Positions 1 through 8,644 of a stretch of 64,000 nt of DNA are shown here, one piece after another. Below the pieces are notes generated by a model that was not told the DNA's origin, did not search any database, and was given only the letters and a program-made list of their open reading frames with translations. Position numbers and translations under genes: made by a program. The DNA lies in the NCBI RefSeq assembly GCF_950066645.1, contig NZ_CATMFB010000003.1, positions 62,001 to 126,000 of the forward strand, read 5' to 3'. The stretch comes from an uncultured Thalassolituus sp. (GTDB lineage Bacteria > Pseudomonadota > Gammaproteobacteria > Pseudomonadales > Oceanobacteraceae). Each line of letters begins with the position of its first letter. Position 1 is the first letter of the stretch.

Positions 1-133
1 ACAGTACCACCAGACAAAGCACCCCGAACAATACCGAAGCCATACCGTAAACGCGGAAACGGGTTTCCGCCGAACGGCGGCGCTTCATGCTCGCTTCGAC
101 TTTCTGGCGCGTAGTCATCGTTGAATCAGTCAT
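1..133 (-). CDS. pstA: PstA, phosphate ABC transporter permease (N-terminal fragment)
   Basis: Only the first ~44 codons are inside the window; the gene continues beyond base 1. The ATG lies at 131-133 on the minus strand and overlaps the end of pstC by 8 bases, so the two are translationally coupled. The fragment begins with a short charged cytoplasmic stretch rich in Arg/Lys (RQKVEASMKRRR) and then enters a hydrophobic first membrane segment, as in PstA proteins. The identity rests mainly on position immediately after pstS and pstC; the rest of the protein and pstB would be expected to the left. Confidence 0.8.
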   Translation of the reverse strand, partial: MTDSTMTTRQKVEASMKRRRSAETRFRVYGMASVLFGVLCLVVL

Positions 134-1499
134 ATTGCTCCCGGTACTTCTGTACGATCTTAAGGGCGACGAAGTTCAGCGCCAGCGTCACAACAAACAG
201 AACCAGACCCAGCGCGAATGCCGCCAGTGTCTTCGGTGAATCGAATTCCTGGTCACCCACCAGCAGGGTCACGATCTGTACGGTGACGGTGGTGACGCTA
301 TCAAGAGGGTTCGCCGTCAGGTTCGCGGCCAGACCGGCTGCCATCGCCACAATCATGGTTTCGCCGATGGCACGGGAGACGGCCAGCATAACCGCACCGA
401 CAATCCCGGGCAGAGCCGCCGGAATAACCACCTGGCGTACGGTTTCGCTGCGGGTAGCACCGAGCCCATAGCTGCCGTCGCGCAGAGACTGCGGCACGGC
501 ATTAATCACGTCATCAGACAGTGAAGAAACGAAAGGAATGATCATGATGCCCATAACCAGACCGGCAGCCAGAGCACTTTCAGAAGACACATCCAGCCCC
601 ATGCTCTCACCAACGCCACGGATAAATGGTGCTACGGTCAGAGCAGCAAAGAAGCCATAAACAACGGTCGGGATACCCGCCAGAATCTCCAGCGCGGGCT
701 TCGCCAGGCTGCGTACCTGCGGCGAAGCATACTCAGAAAGATAAATCGCAGCCATCAGCCCCACAGGCACAGCGATAAACATGGCGATCGCAGAAATCAG
801 CAGCGTACCGGCAAACAGCGGAACGGCACCAAAACTGCCGGATGAGCCCGACTGATCCGCACGCAGAGCCACCTGTGGCGACCAGCTGGTACCAAACAGA
901 AACTCAAAGACAGACACTTTCTGGAAAAACAGAATGGCTTCAAACAGAACACTGGCGAGAATCCCCAGCGTGGTCAGAACCGCAATGGCCGAGCTGGTGA
1001 ACAGCAGGCCGCGGACAATCTTCTCAACTTCTGTCCGGGCGCGCATTTCCGCTTCGATACGACGCCAGGTAAGAGCCACACCCAGCAGGATCAGCGCCAG
1101 AATGACACCGCCCTTCAGCAGCGAGATGCGGGACTCCAGTGCGGTCAGATGAGCAGCCGCAGCACTCAACTCGCCCTGAGCCATCAGAGCTCCGTCCCGG
1201 GCCAGGTTATGCACCTTCGACACTGCGAGGTTAATTTCAGCACTACCGGCTTCGCGGATCGCGTCCGGTAACTGAGCGACAATCAGCGCATCAATGACCC
1301 GGGGCTCAATCAGGGCCCAGAGCAGTAGCGTCAGCAGCGGCGGCAACGTGGTCCAGAGTGCCATCAGTGTGCCGTAGTGAGTGGGCAGGGAATGCATCCG
1401 TGATCCCTGACTGGCTAACGTACGCGCTCTGTTGCGCCCGAGGATGTATGCACCCCCAAGAGCTATAAGAATCGCGATCAACAGTGTGCTGTAGTTCAT
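126..1499 (-). CDS. pstC: PstC, phosphate ABC transporter permease, long form
   Basis: Inner-membrane permease of the high-affinity phosphate importer, pairing with PstA. At 457 residues it is longer than the ~320-residue enterobacterial PstC: residues ~1-155 hold two or three membrane segments around a soluble loop, then the typical transporter core begins with FLFGTSWSP. The EAA loop that contacts the ATPase (GLGATRSETVRQVVIPAALPG) lies near residues 346-366. The ATG at 1499 was preferred over one 51 bases upstream, which would run into the hairpin behind pstS; no strong ribosome-binding site is visible for either. Long PstC forms are known in other proteobacteria. Second gene of pstS-pstC-pstA. 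Confidence 0.93.
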   Translation of the reverse strand: MNYSTLLIAILIALGGAYILGRNRARTLASQGSRMHSLPTHYGTLMALWTTLPPLLTLLLWALIEPRVIDALIVAQLPDAIREAGSAEINLAVSKVHNLARDGALMAQGELSAAAAHLTALESRISLLKGGVILALILLGVALTWRRIEAEMRARTEVEKIVRGLLFTSSAIAVLTTLGILASVLFEAILFFQKVSVFEFLFGTSWSPQVALRADQSGSSGSFGAVPLFAGTLLISAIAMFIAVPVGLMAAIYLSEYASPQVRSLAKPALEILAGIPTVVYGFFAALTVAPFIRGVGESMGLDVSSESALAAGLVMGIMIIPFVSSLSDDVINAVPQSLRDGSYGLGATRSETVRQVVIPAALPGIVGAVMLAVSRAIGETMIVAMAAGLAANLTANPLDSVTTVTVQIVTLLVGDQEFDSPKTLAAFALGLVLFVVTLALNFVALKIVQKYREQYD

Positions 1500-1532
1500 G
1501 TCGTCGTCAGTTTCTGTAGTTTGAAAACAGGC

Positions 1533-1560
1533 AAAGGCCGGGGTATTCACCCCGGCCTTT
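1533..1560 (-). terminator. Hairpin between pstS and pstC
   Basis: A 12-bp perfect GC-rich stem (AAAGGCCGGGGT/ACCCCGGCCTTT on either strand) with a four-base loop sits 24 bases after the pstS stop. The trailing T run on the transcribed strand is poor, so this is more likely a partial terminator or an mRNA-stabilising 3' end that leaves pstS more abundant than pstCA. Confidence 0.6.
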
Positions 1561-1584
1561 TAAGAGAACCCAAACAGGCTCTTT

Positions 1585-2631
1585 TTATTTCTTGGCTGCG
1601 ATTGTCTTCAGATTTGTGACAGTATCAACCACTTTCTCATATTCAGCTTCAGTCATCGGGATCATACCCTTGTCTGCGAGGTAGCCATCTTCGCCCATCG
1701 CTTTCTCTGAAGTGAACTCAGCCAGGTACTCTTTGATCCCAGGAATCACGCCGATGTGAGCCTTCTTCACGTAGAAGAACAGTGAGCGGCTTACTGGGTA
1801 AGAACCATCAGAAATCGCATCAAATGTTGGCTCTTCACCTTCAACAACCGAACCGTGAACTTTATCTTCGTTCTGCTCCAGGAAGCTGTAACCGAAGATA
1901 CCCAGGGCATCAGGGTTAGCCACCAGCTTCTGAACGATCAGGTTGTCGTTTTCGCCCGCTTCAACGTAAGCGCCATCTTCACGGATGCCGTGGCACAGAG
2001 CTTTATACTTGCTCTTGTCAGTGTTTTTCATTTCAGCGATGAACGGGAATTTCTTACAACCGCCTTCCATTGCCAGTTCAACGAACGCGTCACGGGTACC
2101 AGACGTTGGTGGTGGACCCAGAACTTCAATTTTCTTCGCTGGCAGTGTTGGGTTTACGTCTTTCCAGGTTTTGTATGGGTTCTCGATCAGAGTGGCAGAA
2201 CCGTCTTTCGCAGGAACCATCTTAGCCAGCGCCAGGAAGATATCTTTACGGGTCAGTTCATACTTAGGCGCTTCGTTAGAGCCAGCCATAACGATACCGT
2301 CATAACCCACCATCACTTCAACGATGTCAGTCACGCCGTTTTTAGCGCACAGTTCGATTTCAGAAGACTTGATAGCGCGTGACGCGTTGGTGATATCAGG
2401 AGTGGCTTCACCAACACCCTGACAGAACAGCTTCATACCACCGCCGGAACCAGTCGATTCCACTTTAGGAGTCGGGAAGTTAGTCGACTTACCGAAACGC
2501 TCTGCAACAACGGTAGAGAACGGGTAAACAGTGGAAGAACCCACAATGCTGATGTAGTCGCGTTCAGCGTGAGCGTTCATACCAGTCAGTGATGCCAGTA
2601 CAGCGGCACCAGTCAGAAGAGCTTTTTTCAT
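1585..2631 (-). CDS. pstS: PstS, periplasmic phosphate-binding protein
   Basis: Periplasmic receptor that captures inorganic phosphate for the PstCAB importer. The 348-residue product starts with a clean signal peptide (MKKALLTGAAVLASLTGMNAHA, cut after residue 22) and shows the family's phosphate-binding loops: GSSTVYPF at 31-38, STGSGGG at ~59-65 and TSGTRDAF near 177-184. Length and motifs fit the PstS group found in Vibrio and Pseudomonas. It heads the pst operon; two Pho-box-like sites lie ~80-130 bases upstream and a hairpin follows the stop. No phoU or phoBR is visible in the window. Confidence 0.96.
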   Translation of the reverse strand: MKKALLTGAAVLASLTGMNAHAERDYISIVGSSTVYPFSTVVAERFGKSTNFPTPKVESTGSGGGMKLFCQGVGEATPDITNASRAIKSSEIELCAKNGVTDIVEVMVGYDGIVMAGSNEAPKYELTRKDIFLALAKMVPAKDGSATLIENPYKTWKDVNPTLPAKKIEVLGPPPTSGTRDAFVELAMEGGCKKFPFIAEMKNTDKSKYKALCHGIREDGAYVEAGENDNLIVQKLVANPDALGIFGYSFLEQNEDKVHGSVVEGEEPTFDAISDGSYPVSRSLFFYVKKAHIGVIPGIKEYLAEFTSEKAMGEDGYLADKGMIPMTEAEYEKVVDTVTNLKTIAAKK

Positions 2632-2711
2632 GGTTATCAGTCCTTATTCTGTGGTGGCCGGGCATCAGCCACATCACTCTGTTCGGATGGTCGCCATTAT
2701 TGGGGCGCTAT

Positions 2712-2758
2712 ATTACAGAAATATGACAAACTTGGAATTTGTTACTTTAAGATGACAG
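2712..2758 (-). promoter_or_regulatory. Two Pho-box-like sites upstream of pstS
   Basis: Read on the minus strand, TTGTCATATTTCTGTAAT (2712-2729) matches the PhoB direct repeat (CTGTCAT, 4-base spacer, CTGTCAT) in 12 of 14 repeat positions. A second copy, CTGTCATCTTAAAGTAAC (2741-2758), has one perfect and one degenerate half. They lie ~80-130 bases before the pstS start, where PhoB normally activates. Inference: phosphate-starvation induction. Confidence 0.65.
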
Positions 2759-2815
2759 TTTAGTGACTGTCCGATCCTCAGACGGCGGGCAGATGACCCA
2801 TGCAGCTCTCCCCGC

Positions 2816-2821
2816 TATAAT
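2816..2821 (+). promoter_or_regulatory. Candidate -10 element for dctQM
   Basis: A perfect TATAAT lies 25 bases before the ATG chosen for dctQ. No good -35 hexamer is seen 16-18 bases upstream. If used, transcription would start near 2828, which supports the start at 2847 rather than the in-frame codons upstream of it. Confidence 0.35.
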
Positions 2822-2846
2822 GCCGCGCAAATCACGGAATGCCGAC

Positions 2847-3365
2847 ATGACCCGCCTGATCCGACTCATAGACAGCTTTACCCGCCTGACCGGCCAGTGT
2901 GTCCGCTGGTTTGCTCTGCTGATGGTACTTTCGACCTGTGCGGTTGTCGCACTGCGATATCTGTTTGATATGCCGTCCATCGCCCTCCAGGAAACCGTGA
3001 TGTACCTCCATGCGTCCCTGTTTATGCTGGGGGCCGCCTACACCTGGCAACAAGGGGGGCATGTGCGGGTCGACGTATTCTACCGCACCTGGACGCCGGC
3101 GCGGCGTCATCTGGTTGAGCGCGCAGGCATTCTACTGCTTGTCTTACCCACCTGTCTGTTCCTGATCTGGGCCAGTTGGGATTATGTGGGTAACGCCTGG
3201 GCCATTCGTGAGCGCTCTCAGGAAGCCTCTGGTCTGCCTCTGGTCTATCTGCTGAAAACCCTGATCGTGGCCCTGCCTGTCACCATTCTGCTGCAAGGAC
3301 TGGCCGAACTGCTGCGTACCTTTGTGTCTGCGGACACCGCACTGGCGGAGAATACCCATGACTGA
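2847..3365 (+). CDS. dctQ: TRAP transporter small permease (DctQ family)
   Basis: Small membrane subunit of a tripartite ATP-independent periplasmic transporter, which uses the sodium gradient to import organic acids. The 172-residue product has four predicted membrane segments (around residues 18-37, 50-68, 92-112 and 135-153) and the family pattern RYLFDMPSIALQE. The start at 2847 (MTRLIRLID) was chosen because an upstream in-frame extension of 28 codons overlaps the likely promoter. Its stop overlaps the start of dctM by 8 bases, a typical coupling. The binding protein for this system is probably the lipoprotein encoded convergently at 5268-6356. Confidence 0.88.
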   Translation: MTRLIRLIDSFTRLTGQCVRWFALLMVLSTCAVVALRYLFDMPSIALQETVMYLHASLFMLGAAYTWQQGGHVRVDVFYRTWTPARRHLVERAGILLLVLPTCLFLIWASWDYVGNAWAIRERSQEASGLPLVYLLKTLIVALPVTILLQGLAELLRTFVSADTALAENTHD

Positions 3366-4734
3366 ATTCATGCCGCTGCTGCTCTTCATCGTCGTGTGCC
3401 TGGTACTTATGTGCGGCTTTCCTGTCGCCTTCACCCTCGCTGGCACATCACTGCTGTTCGCGGGCATTGGCCTGCTGACGGGGACATTTGACGGGGCCTT
3501 TCTCAGTGCCCTGCCCAACCGCATATTCGGTATTCTCAGCAATCAGATTCTGATTGCTGTTCCCCTCTTTGTATTTATGGGCGTGATGCTCGAGAAGTCG
3601 CGCATCGCCGAAAAGCTGTTGCGCAACCTTGGCCTGCTGTTCGGGCCGGTGCGCGGCGGACTTGGGTTCTCCGTTATTCTGGTCGGCATGTTACTGGCGG
3701 CCAGCACCGGAATCGTCGGCGCAACCGTCGTCACTATGGGACTGATCTCTCTGCCGACCATGCTCCGCAATGGTTACAGTCCATCACTGGCGAGCGGCAC
3801 CATCTGCGCGACAGGCACACTGGGGCAGATTATTCCGCCCTCTACTGCGCTGATTATTCTTGGCGATGTTCTCTCCAGCTCATATCAGCAGGCACAGCTG
3901 AAAATGGGAATTTTCACACCAGACACCGTCTCTGTGGCCGACCTGTTTGTAGGCGCACTGATTCCAGGCCTGATGCTGGTCGTGGGCTACCTTCTGTATA
4001 CCGCCGGCGTCGCTGTATTCCGCCCGGCGGCAGCACCTGCGGTCGCCGACAGACAGCCCATGACTCCGGGGTTCCTGCTGGAGTTACTGAAAGGGCTGCT
4101 CCCACCTCTGTTGTTGATTATTGCGGTGCTCGGCTCGATTCTTACCGGAAAAGCCACCCCAACCGAAGCGGCTGGCATCGGCGCCATGGGGGCACTGGTA
4201 CTGGCCATTCTTTATGGCCAGTTCGACCTGAAGCGTCTGCGGGAAGTCATGGACAGCACCCTCCAGGTCACCAGTATGATTTTTCTGATCTTTATCGGGG
4301 CCGCATTGTTCTCTTTGGTATTCCGGGGTTTCGGTGGCGAAGAGCTGGTTCACGATGCGTTCAGCAACATGCCCGGTGGCGTCTTTGCGGCTATGCTAGT
4401 CGTCATGCTGGTGATTTTCCTGCTCGGCTTTATTCTCGATTTTATCGAAATCACCTTCGTGGTAGTGCCGATTGTGGCCCCCGTACTTCTGGCAATGGGC
4501 GTAGACCCCGTCTGGCTTGGCATCATGATTGCCATCAATCTGCAGACGTCATTCCTGACACCTCCGTTCGGCTTCTCCCTGTTCTATCTGAGAGGTGTGG
4601 CACCGCCTGAACTGTCGACGTCGATGCTCTACAAGGGTGCCATTCCCTTTATCGTGATTCAGGTTATCGTGCTCGGTCTGCTCGCCATGTTCCCGGAGCT
4701 GGCCACCTGGTTACCGGACAAGATCTACGGGTAA
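3358..4734 (+). CDS. dctM: TRAP transporter large permease (DctM family)
   Basis: Large, ~12-segment transport subunit of the TRAP system. The 458-residue product shows the conserved family stretches GFPVAFTLAG near the N-terminus, the GIVGATVVTMGLISLP region near residue 120 and QIIPPSTALIILGD near 157-170, and ends with the usual LQTSFLTPPFGFSLFYLRG block. The start at 3358 (MTEFMPLLL) overlaps the end of dctQ; an in-frame ATG 36 bases upstream is inside dctQ and unlikely. With dctQ it forms a two-gene operon; the substrate is probably a 2-oxo acid or similar carboxylate, judged only from the candidate binding protein. Confidence 0.93.
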   Translation: MTEFMPLLLFIVVCLVLMCGFPVAFTLAGTSLLFAGIGLLTGTFDGAFLSALPNRIFGILSNQILIAVPLFVFMGVMLEKSRIAEKLLRNLGLLFGPVRGGLGFSVILVGMLLAASTGIVGATVVTMGLISLPTMLRNGYSPSLASGTICATGTLGQIIPPSTALIILGDVLSSSYQQAQLKMGIFTPDTVSVADLFVGALIPGLMLVVGYLLYTAGVAVFRPAAAPAVADRQPMTPGFLLELLKGLLPPLLLIIAVLGSILTGKATPTEAAGIGAMGALVLAILYGQFDLKRLREVMDSTLQVTSMIFLIFIGAALFSLVFRGFGGEELVHDAFSNMPGGVFAAMLVVMLVIFLLGFILDFIEITFVVVPIVAPVLLAMGVDPVWLGIMIAINLQTSFLTPPFGFSLFYLRGVAPPELSTSMLYKGAIPFIVIQVIVLGLLAMFPELATWLPDKIYG

Positions 4735-4800
4735 GACTGGTCACTGGCACATATTGCGGTACAATTCGCGCACAATAAAAAAGATCAGGGCCAGAGCAAC

Positions 4801-5196
4801 GTGGAAAAGAAGGAAGACAACCAGCCATGCCCGGAGGGCGAGCTTACCCTTAAGCTGATACCCACCCGCGCAGACTGCAATATTCATGGTGACATCAGCG
4901 GCGGCTGGGTAGTCTCACAAATGGATCACGCGGCCGAGTCTGTCGCCAGTCGTCTGGCACAGGGGCGCATCGCCAACGTTGCTCTTGAGTCTGTGGTGTT
5001 TATGTCGCCAATACGCATCGGCGCAGAAGTCTGCATCTATACCAACCTCCTGGAAATTGGCACCTCGTCGATCCGTATGGCAATCGAAGTATGGACACGT
5101 AACCCCCGCGAAGAAATCCGCCGCAAGGTCGTCGACGCCATCTTCGTATATGTCGCCATTGATGGTCAGGGGCGTATCAGGCAGGTGCCGAAGTAA
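4801..5196 (+). CDS. yciA: YciA-type acyl-CoA thioesterase
   Basis: Hotdog-fold enzyme that hydrolyses acyl-CoA to free acid and CoA. The 131-residue length is standard, and the NIHGDISGGW motif at residues 27-36, followed by MDHAAES, matches the YciA active-site helix with its catalytic Asp. It starts with GTG at 4801; upstream the spacer is poor in a Shine-Dalgarno. It follows dctM by 66 bases in the same direction and is closed by a strong terminator, so it may be part of the TRAP operon or independently transcribed. Role: acyl-CoA pool trimming, in cytosol. Confidence 0.88.
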   Translation: MEKKEDNQPCPEGELTLKLIPTRADCNIHGDISGGWVVSQMDHAAESVASRLAQGRIANVALESVVFMSPIRIGAEVCIYTNLLEIGTSSIRMAIEVWTRNPREEIRRKVVDAIFVYVAIDGQGRIRQVPK

Positions 5197-5214
5197 TTCA
5201 TGCGCTGACGGGCA

Positions 5215-5246
5215 TAAAAAAGCCCGGGTCATGTCCGGGCTTTTTT
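5215..5246. terminator. Bidirectional intrinsic terminator
   Basis: AGCCCGG/CCGGGCT stem with a short loop, flanked by A6 on the left and T6 on the right. It serves both the rightward thioesterase gene and the leftward TRAP binding-protein gene, which converge here. Confidence 0.9.
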
Positions 5247-5267
5247 ATTTGAGAGGGAAATCCGCGA

Positions 5268-6356
5268 TCAATTCCTTGCGTTGATATACGCCTGCTCACT
5301 GACTGCGTGATACGCCTTCACCTGGTCGCGGTAGGTCTTGTACGACTCATACACTTTCCCAGACAATGGGTCACCGGCAGCGACCTCTGCTACTACGTCA
5401 TCAGACAGTGTTTTCAGCGTATTCAGCACATCAGCAGGAAAGGCCCGCACATCAACATTGTGCTTGGTTTTCAGCTCAACGAGGGCATTCTGGTTACGGG
5501 TGGTGTATTCCGCCAGCATATCTTCGTTAGTTGCCTGGGCAGCGACTTTCACGATGGCCTGCAAATCGGCAGGTAGCTTAGCAAAAGCATCTTTATTAAT
5601 AATGAATTCCATCATAGAGCCCGGCTCATGCCAGCCCGGGTAGTAATAAATGCTGGCCGCTTTATACAGACCAAAGGCCAGATCGTTATACGGGCCAACC
5701 CACTCAGTCGCATCAATGGTTCCGGTCTGCAGCGATGTGAAAATCTCACCACCGGGCAGTGTCACTGGCGTTCCGCCGGCGCGAGCCAGTACTTCACCGC
5801 CCAGACCCGGAATCCGCATTTTCAGACCCTTAAGATCCTCAACACTGTTAATTTCTTTATTGAACCAGCCACCCATCTGTACGCCGGTATTCCCACCCGG
5901 TAACGGCAGCAGATTAAACGGCGCGTAAACTTCTTCCCACAGCTCCTGGCCACCGCCGTACTGAATCCAGCCGTTCATTTCCTGCGCCGTCAGGCCAAAG
6001 GGGACCGAAGTAAAAAACTGTGCCGCAGCCGATTTTCCTTTCCAGTAGTAAGCGCCACTGTGGCCCATTTCTGCCGTGCCCTGAGAGACCGCATCAAACA
6101 CCTGAAGGGCCGGTACCATCTCACCCGCACCGTACACATGAATCTTGAGGCGCCCAGCGGACAGTTCGTTTACTTTCTCTGCAAATCGCTCCGGCGCGGT
6201 CCCCAGCCCCGGGAAATTCTTCGGCCACGAGGTCACCAGTTTCCATTTGAAGGTTTCCTGTACGGCTGCCGACTGACCGCCTGCCGCTGTGTCACATTCC
6301 TTATTACATCCTGCCAGCGCGAGCGCTGCCAGCGCAGTCACTATCAGTCGTTTCAT
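5268..6356 (-). CDS. TRAP transporter substrate-binding lipoprotein, TakP-like
   Basis: Periplasmic receptor of a TRAP system, 362 residues. It begins with a lipoprotein signal ending LALAGC (Cys17), so it is anchored rather than soluble. The conserved ligand arginine is in KMRIPG (R181), and the GTIDATEWVGPYND block carries the Glu-Trp pair (218-219) that in the Rhodobacter TakP family helps bind the 2-oxo acid and a sodium ion; YYPGWHEPG follows. A good ribosome site (AGAGGAAA) precedes the ATG. It lies just behind uvrD on the same strand and converges with dctQM, the only TRAP permease here, to which it is assigned by proximity. Confidence 0.87.
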   Translation of the reverse strand: MKRLIVTALAALALAGCNKECDTAAGGQSAAVQETFKWKLVTSWPKNFPGLGTAPERFAEKVNELSAGRLKIHVYGAGEMVPALQVFDAVSQGTAEMGHSGAYYWKGKSAAAQFFTSVPFGLTAQEMNGWIQYGGGQELWEEVYAPFNLLPLPGGNTGVQMGGWFNKEINSVEDLKGLKMRIPGLGGEVLARAGGTPVTLPGGEIFTSLQTGTIDATEWVGPYNDLAFGLYKAASIYYYPGWHEPGSMMEFIINKDAFAKLPADLQAIVKVAAQATNEDMLAEYTTRNQNALVELKTKHNVDVRAFPADVLNTLKTLSDDVVAEVAAGDPLSGKVYESYKTYRDQVKAYHAVSEQAYINARN

Positions 6357-6380
6357 TGCCTTTCCTCTTATTATCTGTGC

Positions 6381-8564
6381 TCAGAGAGCATCTAATTTAG
6401 CAAAACTGGCCACCAGCCATTTGCTGCCGGCATCGTCAAAGTTGACCTGAACCCGCAACCCCGGCCCCTGGCCCTCAAACTGCAGTACCGTACCCTCTCC
6501 GAACATTTCATGGAAGACCCGTTGCCCAAGCGCATAGGGGTATTGCTCCTGCACAAAATCCGGTTGGCGCACAGGGGCAGAAGAGCGCGCCGATACCGGA
6601 CGGCTGATGCTGTTCTTCAGACGAACTTCACTGACCAGCTGCGACGGTATTTCGCGGATAAAGCGCGAGGGAGTGCTGAAATTCTCGTTGCCATATAAAC
6701 GACGGCTTTCGGCATAGGTAATCACCAGTTTTTCCATCGCCCGGGTAATACCCACATAAGCAAGGCGACGCTCCTCCTCAAGGCCGTCGGCTTCGTCCAG
6801 CGACATTTTGTGCGGGAATAAGCCTTCTTCAAGCCCCGCGAGTACCACCTGTGGAAACTCCAGGCCTTTCGCCGAGTGCAGTGTCATTAACTGCACCGCG
6901 TCTTCGTATTCATCTGCCTGACCTTCACCGGCATCCAGCGCAGCACTGTCGAGGAAGACCGCCAGTGGCGGCATGTCTTCATCCACATCATCGGCAAAGT
7001 CGGGCTCAAACTGACGCGCAGCGTTCACCAGCTCTTCAAGGTTCTCTACCCGCGCCTGACCTTTTTCGCCTTTTTCTTTCTGATGAAATTCAATCAACCC
7101 GGTGGTCTGCAACATCTGATCGACCAGTTCATGCAGAGGCAGATCCGTCGCTCCGACTGACAGCTCGTCCACCAGATCCATAAAGCCCTGAATTGCCCCA
7201 GACGCGCGCTTAGGCAGACTGCTGTGTGCAATGGCCTTCTGCCCTGCCTGCCACAACGAACAGCCTTCGTCGCGGGCAATCGCACGCAGAGACTCGACCG
7301 TTTTTTCACCAATCGCACGGGCAGGCACATTGATCACCCGCTCGACCGCGCCATCATCATCGCGATTCAGGATCAGGCGCAGATACGCCAGTGCATTTTT
7401 GATTTCGAGACGCTCATAGAAGCGCTGGCCACCATAAATCCGGTACGGAATAGCTGCCCGCAACAAGGCTTCTTCCAGAGTCCGCGACTGCGCATTAGAG
7501 CGATAGAGGATGGCCATTTCGCTGCGCGCACGGCCATTGCGCGCCCAGGTATCAACCAGATCTGCGATATAACGGGCTTCATCCTGCTCATTAAAGGCGC
7601 TGTAGAGCTGAATCGGCTCGCCTTCTTCCCCTTCGGTACGAAGTTCTTTACCGAGGCGGCCCTGATTATTCGCGATCACAGCATTCGCGGCCGCCAGAAT
7701 GGTGGCCGTTGAGCGATAATTCTGCTCGAGTTTAATCAGCTCGGCGCCGGCAAAATCTTCCTGGAAACTGCGGATGTTGCCGATATTTGCGCCACGCCAG
7801 CCATAGATCGACTGATCGTCATCTCCCACGACCATGACCGAAATACGATCACCAGCGAGAACACGGATCCAGGCGTACTGAATATTGTTGGTATCCTGAA
7901 ACTCGTCGACCAGAATATTGCGGAAGCGACTCTGATAATGCGCCAGCAACTCGGGGTTATACAGCCACAGCTCATGCGCCCGCAGCAGAATCTCACCAAA
8001 GTCGACCAGGCCGTTTTTCTGACAGTGCTCTTCGTAGATATGATAAATCTCGTGCATCTGCCGGCTGAACGGATCAGCCGACGGAATGACATGAGCCGCA
8101 CGACGGCCTTCGTCTTTCTGACCGTTGATAAACCACTGAATCTGCTTTGGCGGAAAACGGCTGTCATCAACCCCGTGATCTTTCATCAGGCGCTTGATCA
8201 CCCGTAACTGATCATCACTGTCGAGCACCTGGAAATACTGAGGCAGCTTAGCTTCACGCCAGTGCTGTTTCAGCAGACGGTGCGCCAGTCCATGAAAGGT
8301 CCCCACCCAGAGGCCGTTCGATGGCGATTCCAGCACCTGCTCAAGACGGGTGCGCATCTCCTTCGCCGCTTTGTTTGTAAAGGTCACTGCCATCACAGAA
8401 AAAGGCGATACATTCTCGACCTTCAGAAGCCAGGCAATACGGTGCACCAGCACTCGGGTCTTGCCGGAACCAGCGCCGGCAAGTACAAGCTGGTGTTTCG
8501 ACGAGGCCGCCACCGCATTGCGCTGACCCTCGTTCAGTTCATCAAGAAGTAGAGAGATATCCAT
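6381..8564 (-). CDS. uvrD: DNA helicase II (UvrD)
   Basis: Superfamily 1A 3'-5' helicase of nucleotide-excision and methyl-directed mismatch repair. The 727-residue product aligns by eye with E. coli UvrD from the first residues (MDISLLLDELNEGQRNAV). Walker A is GAGSGKT at 30-36, motif II is DEFQDT, motif III-type DDQSIYGWRGA follows, and motif VI includes VGITRAMEKL. The C-terminal basic patch and small Tudor-like module (GQRVFHEMFGEGTV) that bind RNA polymerase in the family are present. The start at 8564 was preferred to an in-frame ATG 60 bases upstream. No clear LexA box is visible. Divergent from hexR. Confidence 0.97.
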   Translation of the reverse strand: MDISLLLDELNEGQRNAVAASSKHQLVLAGAGSGKTRVLVHRIAWLLKVENVSPFSVMAVTFTNKAAKEMRTRLEQVLESPSNGLWVGTFHGLAHRLLKQHWREAKLPQYFQVLDSDDQLRVIKRLMKDHGVDDSRFPPKQIQWFINGQKDEGRRAAHVIPSADPFSRQMHEIYHIYEEHCQKNGLVDFGEILLRAHELWLYNPELLAHYQSRFRNILVDEFQDTNNIQYAWIRVLAGDRISVMVVGDDDQSIYGWRGANIGNIRSFQEDFAGAELIKLEQNYRSTATILAAANAVIANNQGRLGKELRTEGEEGEPIQLYSAFNEQDEARYIADLVDTWARNGRARSEMAILYRSNAQSRTLEEALLRAAIPYRIYGGQRFYERLEIKNALAYLRLILNRDDDGAVERVINVPARAIGEKTVESLRAIARDEGCSLWQAGQKAIAHSSLPKRASGAIQGFMDLVDELSVGATDLPLHELVDQMLQTTGLIEFHQKEKGEKGQARVENLEELVNAARQFEPDFADDVDEDMPPLAVFLDSAALDAGEGQADEYEDAVQLMTLHSAKGLEFPQVVLAGLEEGLFPHKMSLDEADGLEEERRLAYVGITRAMEKLVITYAESRRLYGNENFSTPSRFIREIPSQLVSEVRLKNSISRPVSARSSAPVRQPDFVQEQYPYALGQRVFHEMFGEGTVLQFEGQGPGLRVQVNFDDAGSKWLVASFAKLDAL

Positions 8565-8577
8565 GAGCGCCAGTCTA

Positions 8578-8599
8578 CCAGAATGGAGTGTCCTTCTGG
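8578..8599. repeat. Inverted repeat between uvrD and hexR
   Basis: CCAGAA and TTCTGG, six-base perfect arms separated by ten bases, lie in the shared promoter region just upstream of the hexR -10 element. The spacing resembles a dimeric regulator site but matches neither the LexA box nor the known HexR operator that I can recall. Function unknown. Confidence 0.4.
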
Positions 8600-8610
8600 A
8601 AAATGCTTCG

Positions 8611-8616
8611 TATAAT
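8611..8616 (+). promoter_or_regulatory. Candidate -10 element for hexR
   Basis: Perfect TATAAT located 28 bases before the GTG start of hexR. No strong -35 is seen. Its position makes in-frame ATG codons at 8588 and 8603 poor start candidates because they would precede the transcript. Confidence 0.45.
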
Positions 8617-8644
8617 CGGGACAACCAGCCGTGAGATACAAACC

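Noticed and set aside
4745-4758. TGGCACATATTGC upstream of the thioesterase gene, resembling a sigma-54 promoter
   Set aside because: GG and GC are separated by eight bases, not the required ten.
8565-8640. LexA box upstream of uvrD
   Set aside because: No CTGT-N8-ACAG pattern is present.
8588-8644. Upstream in-frame ATG starts for hexR
   Set aside because: They precede or overlap a perfect TATAAT, and the added residues do not look like the family N-terminus.
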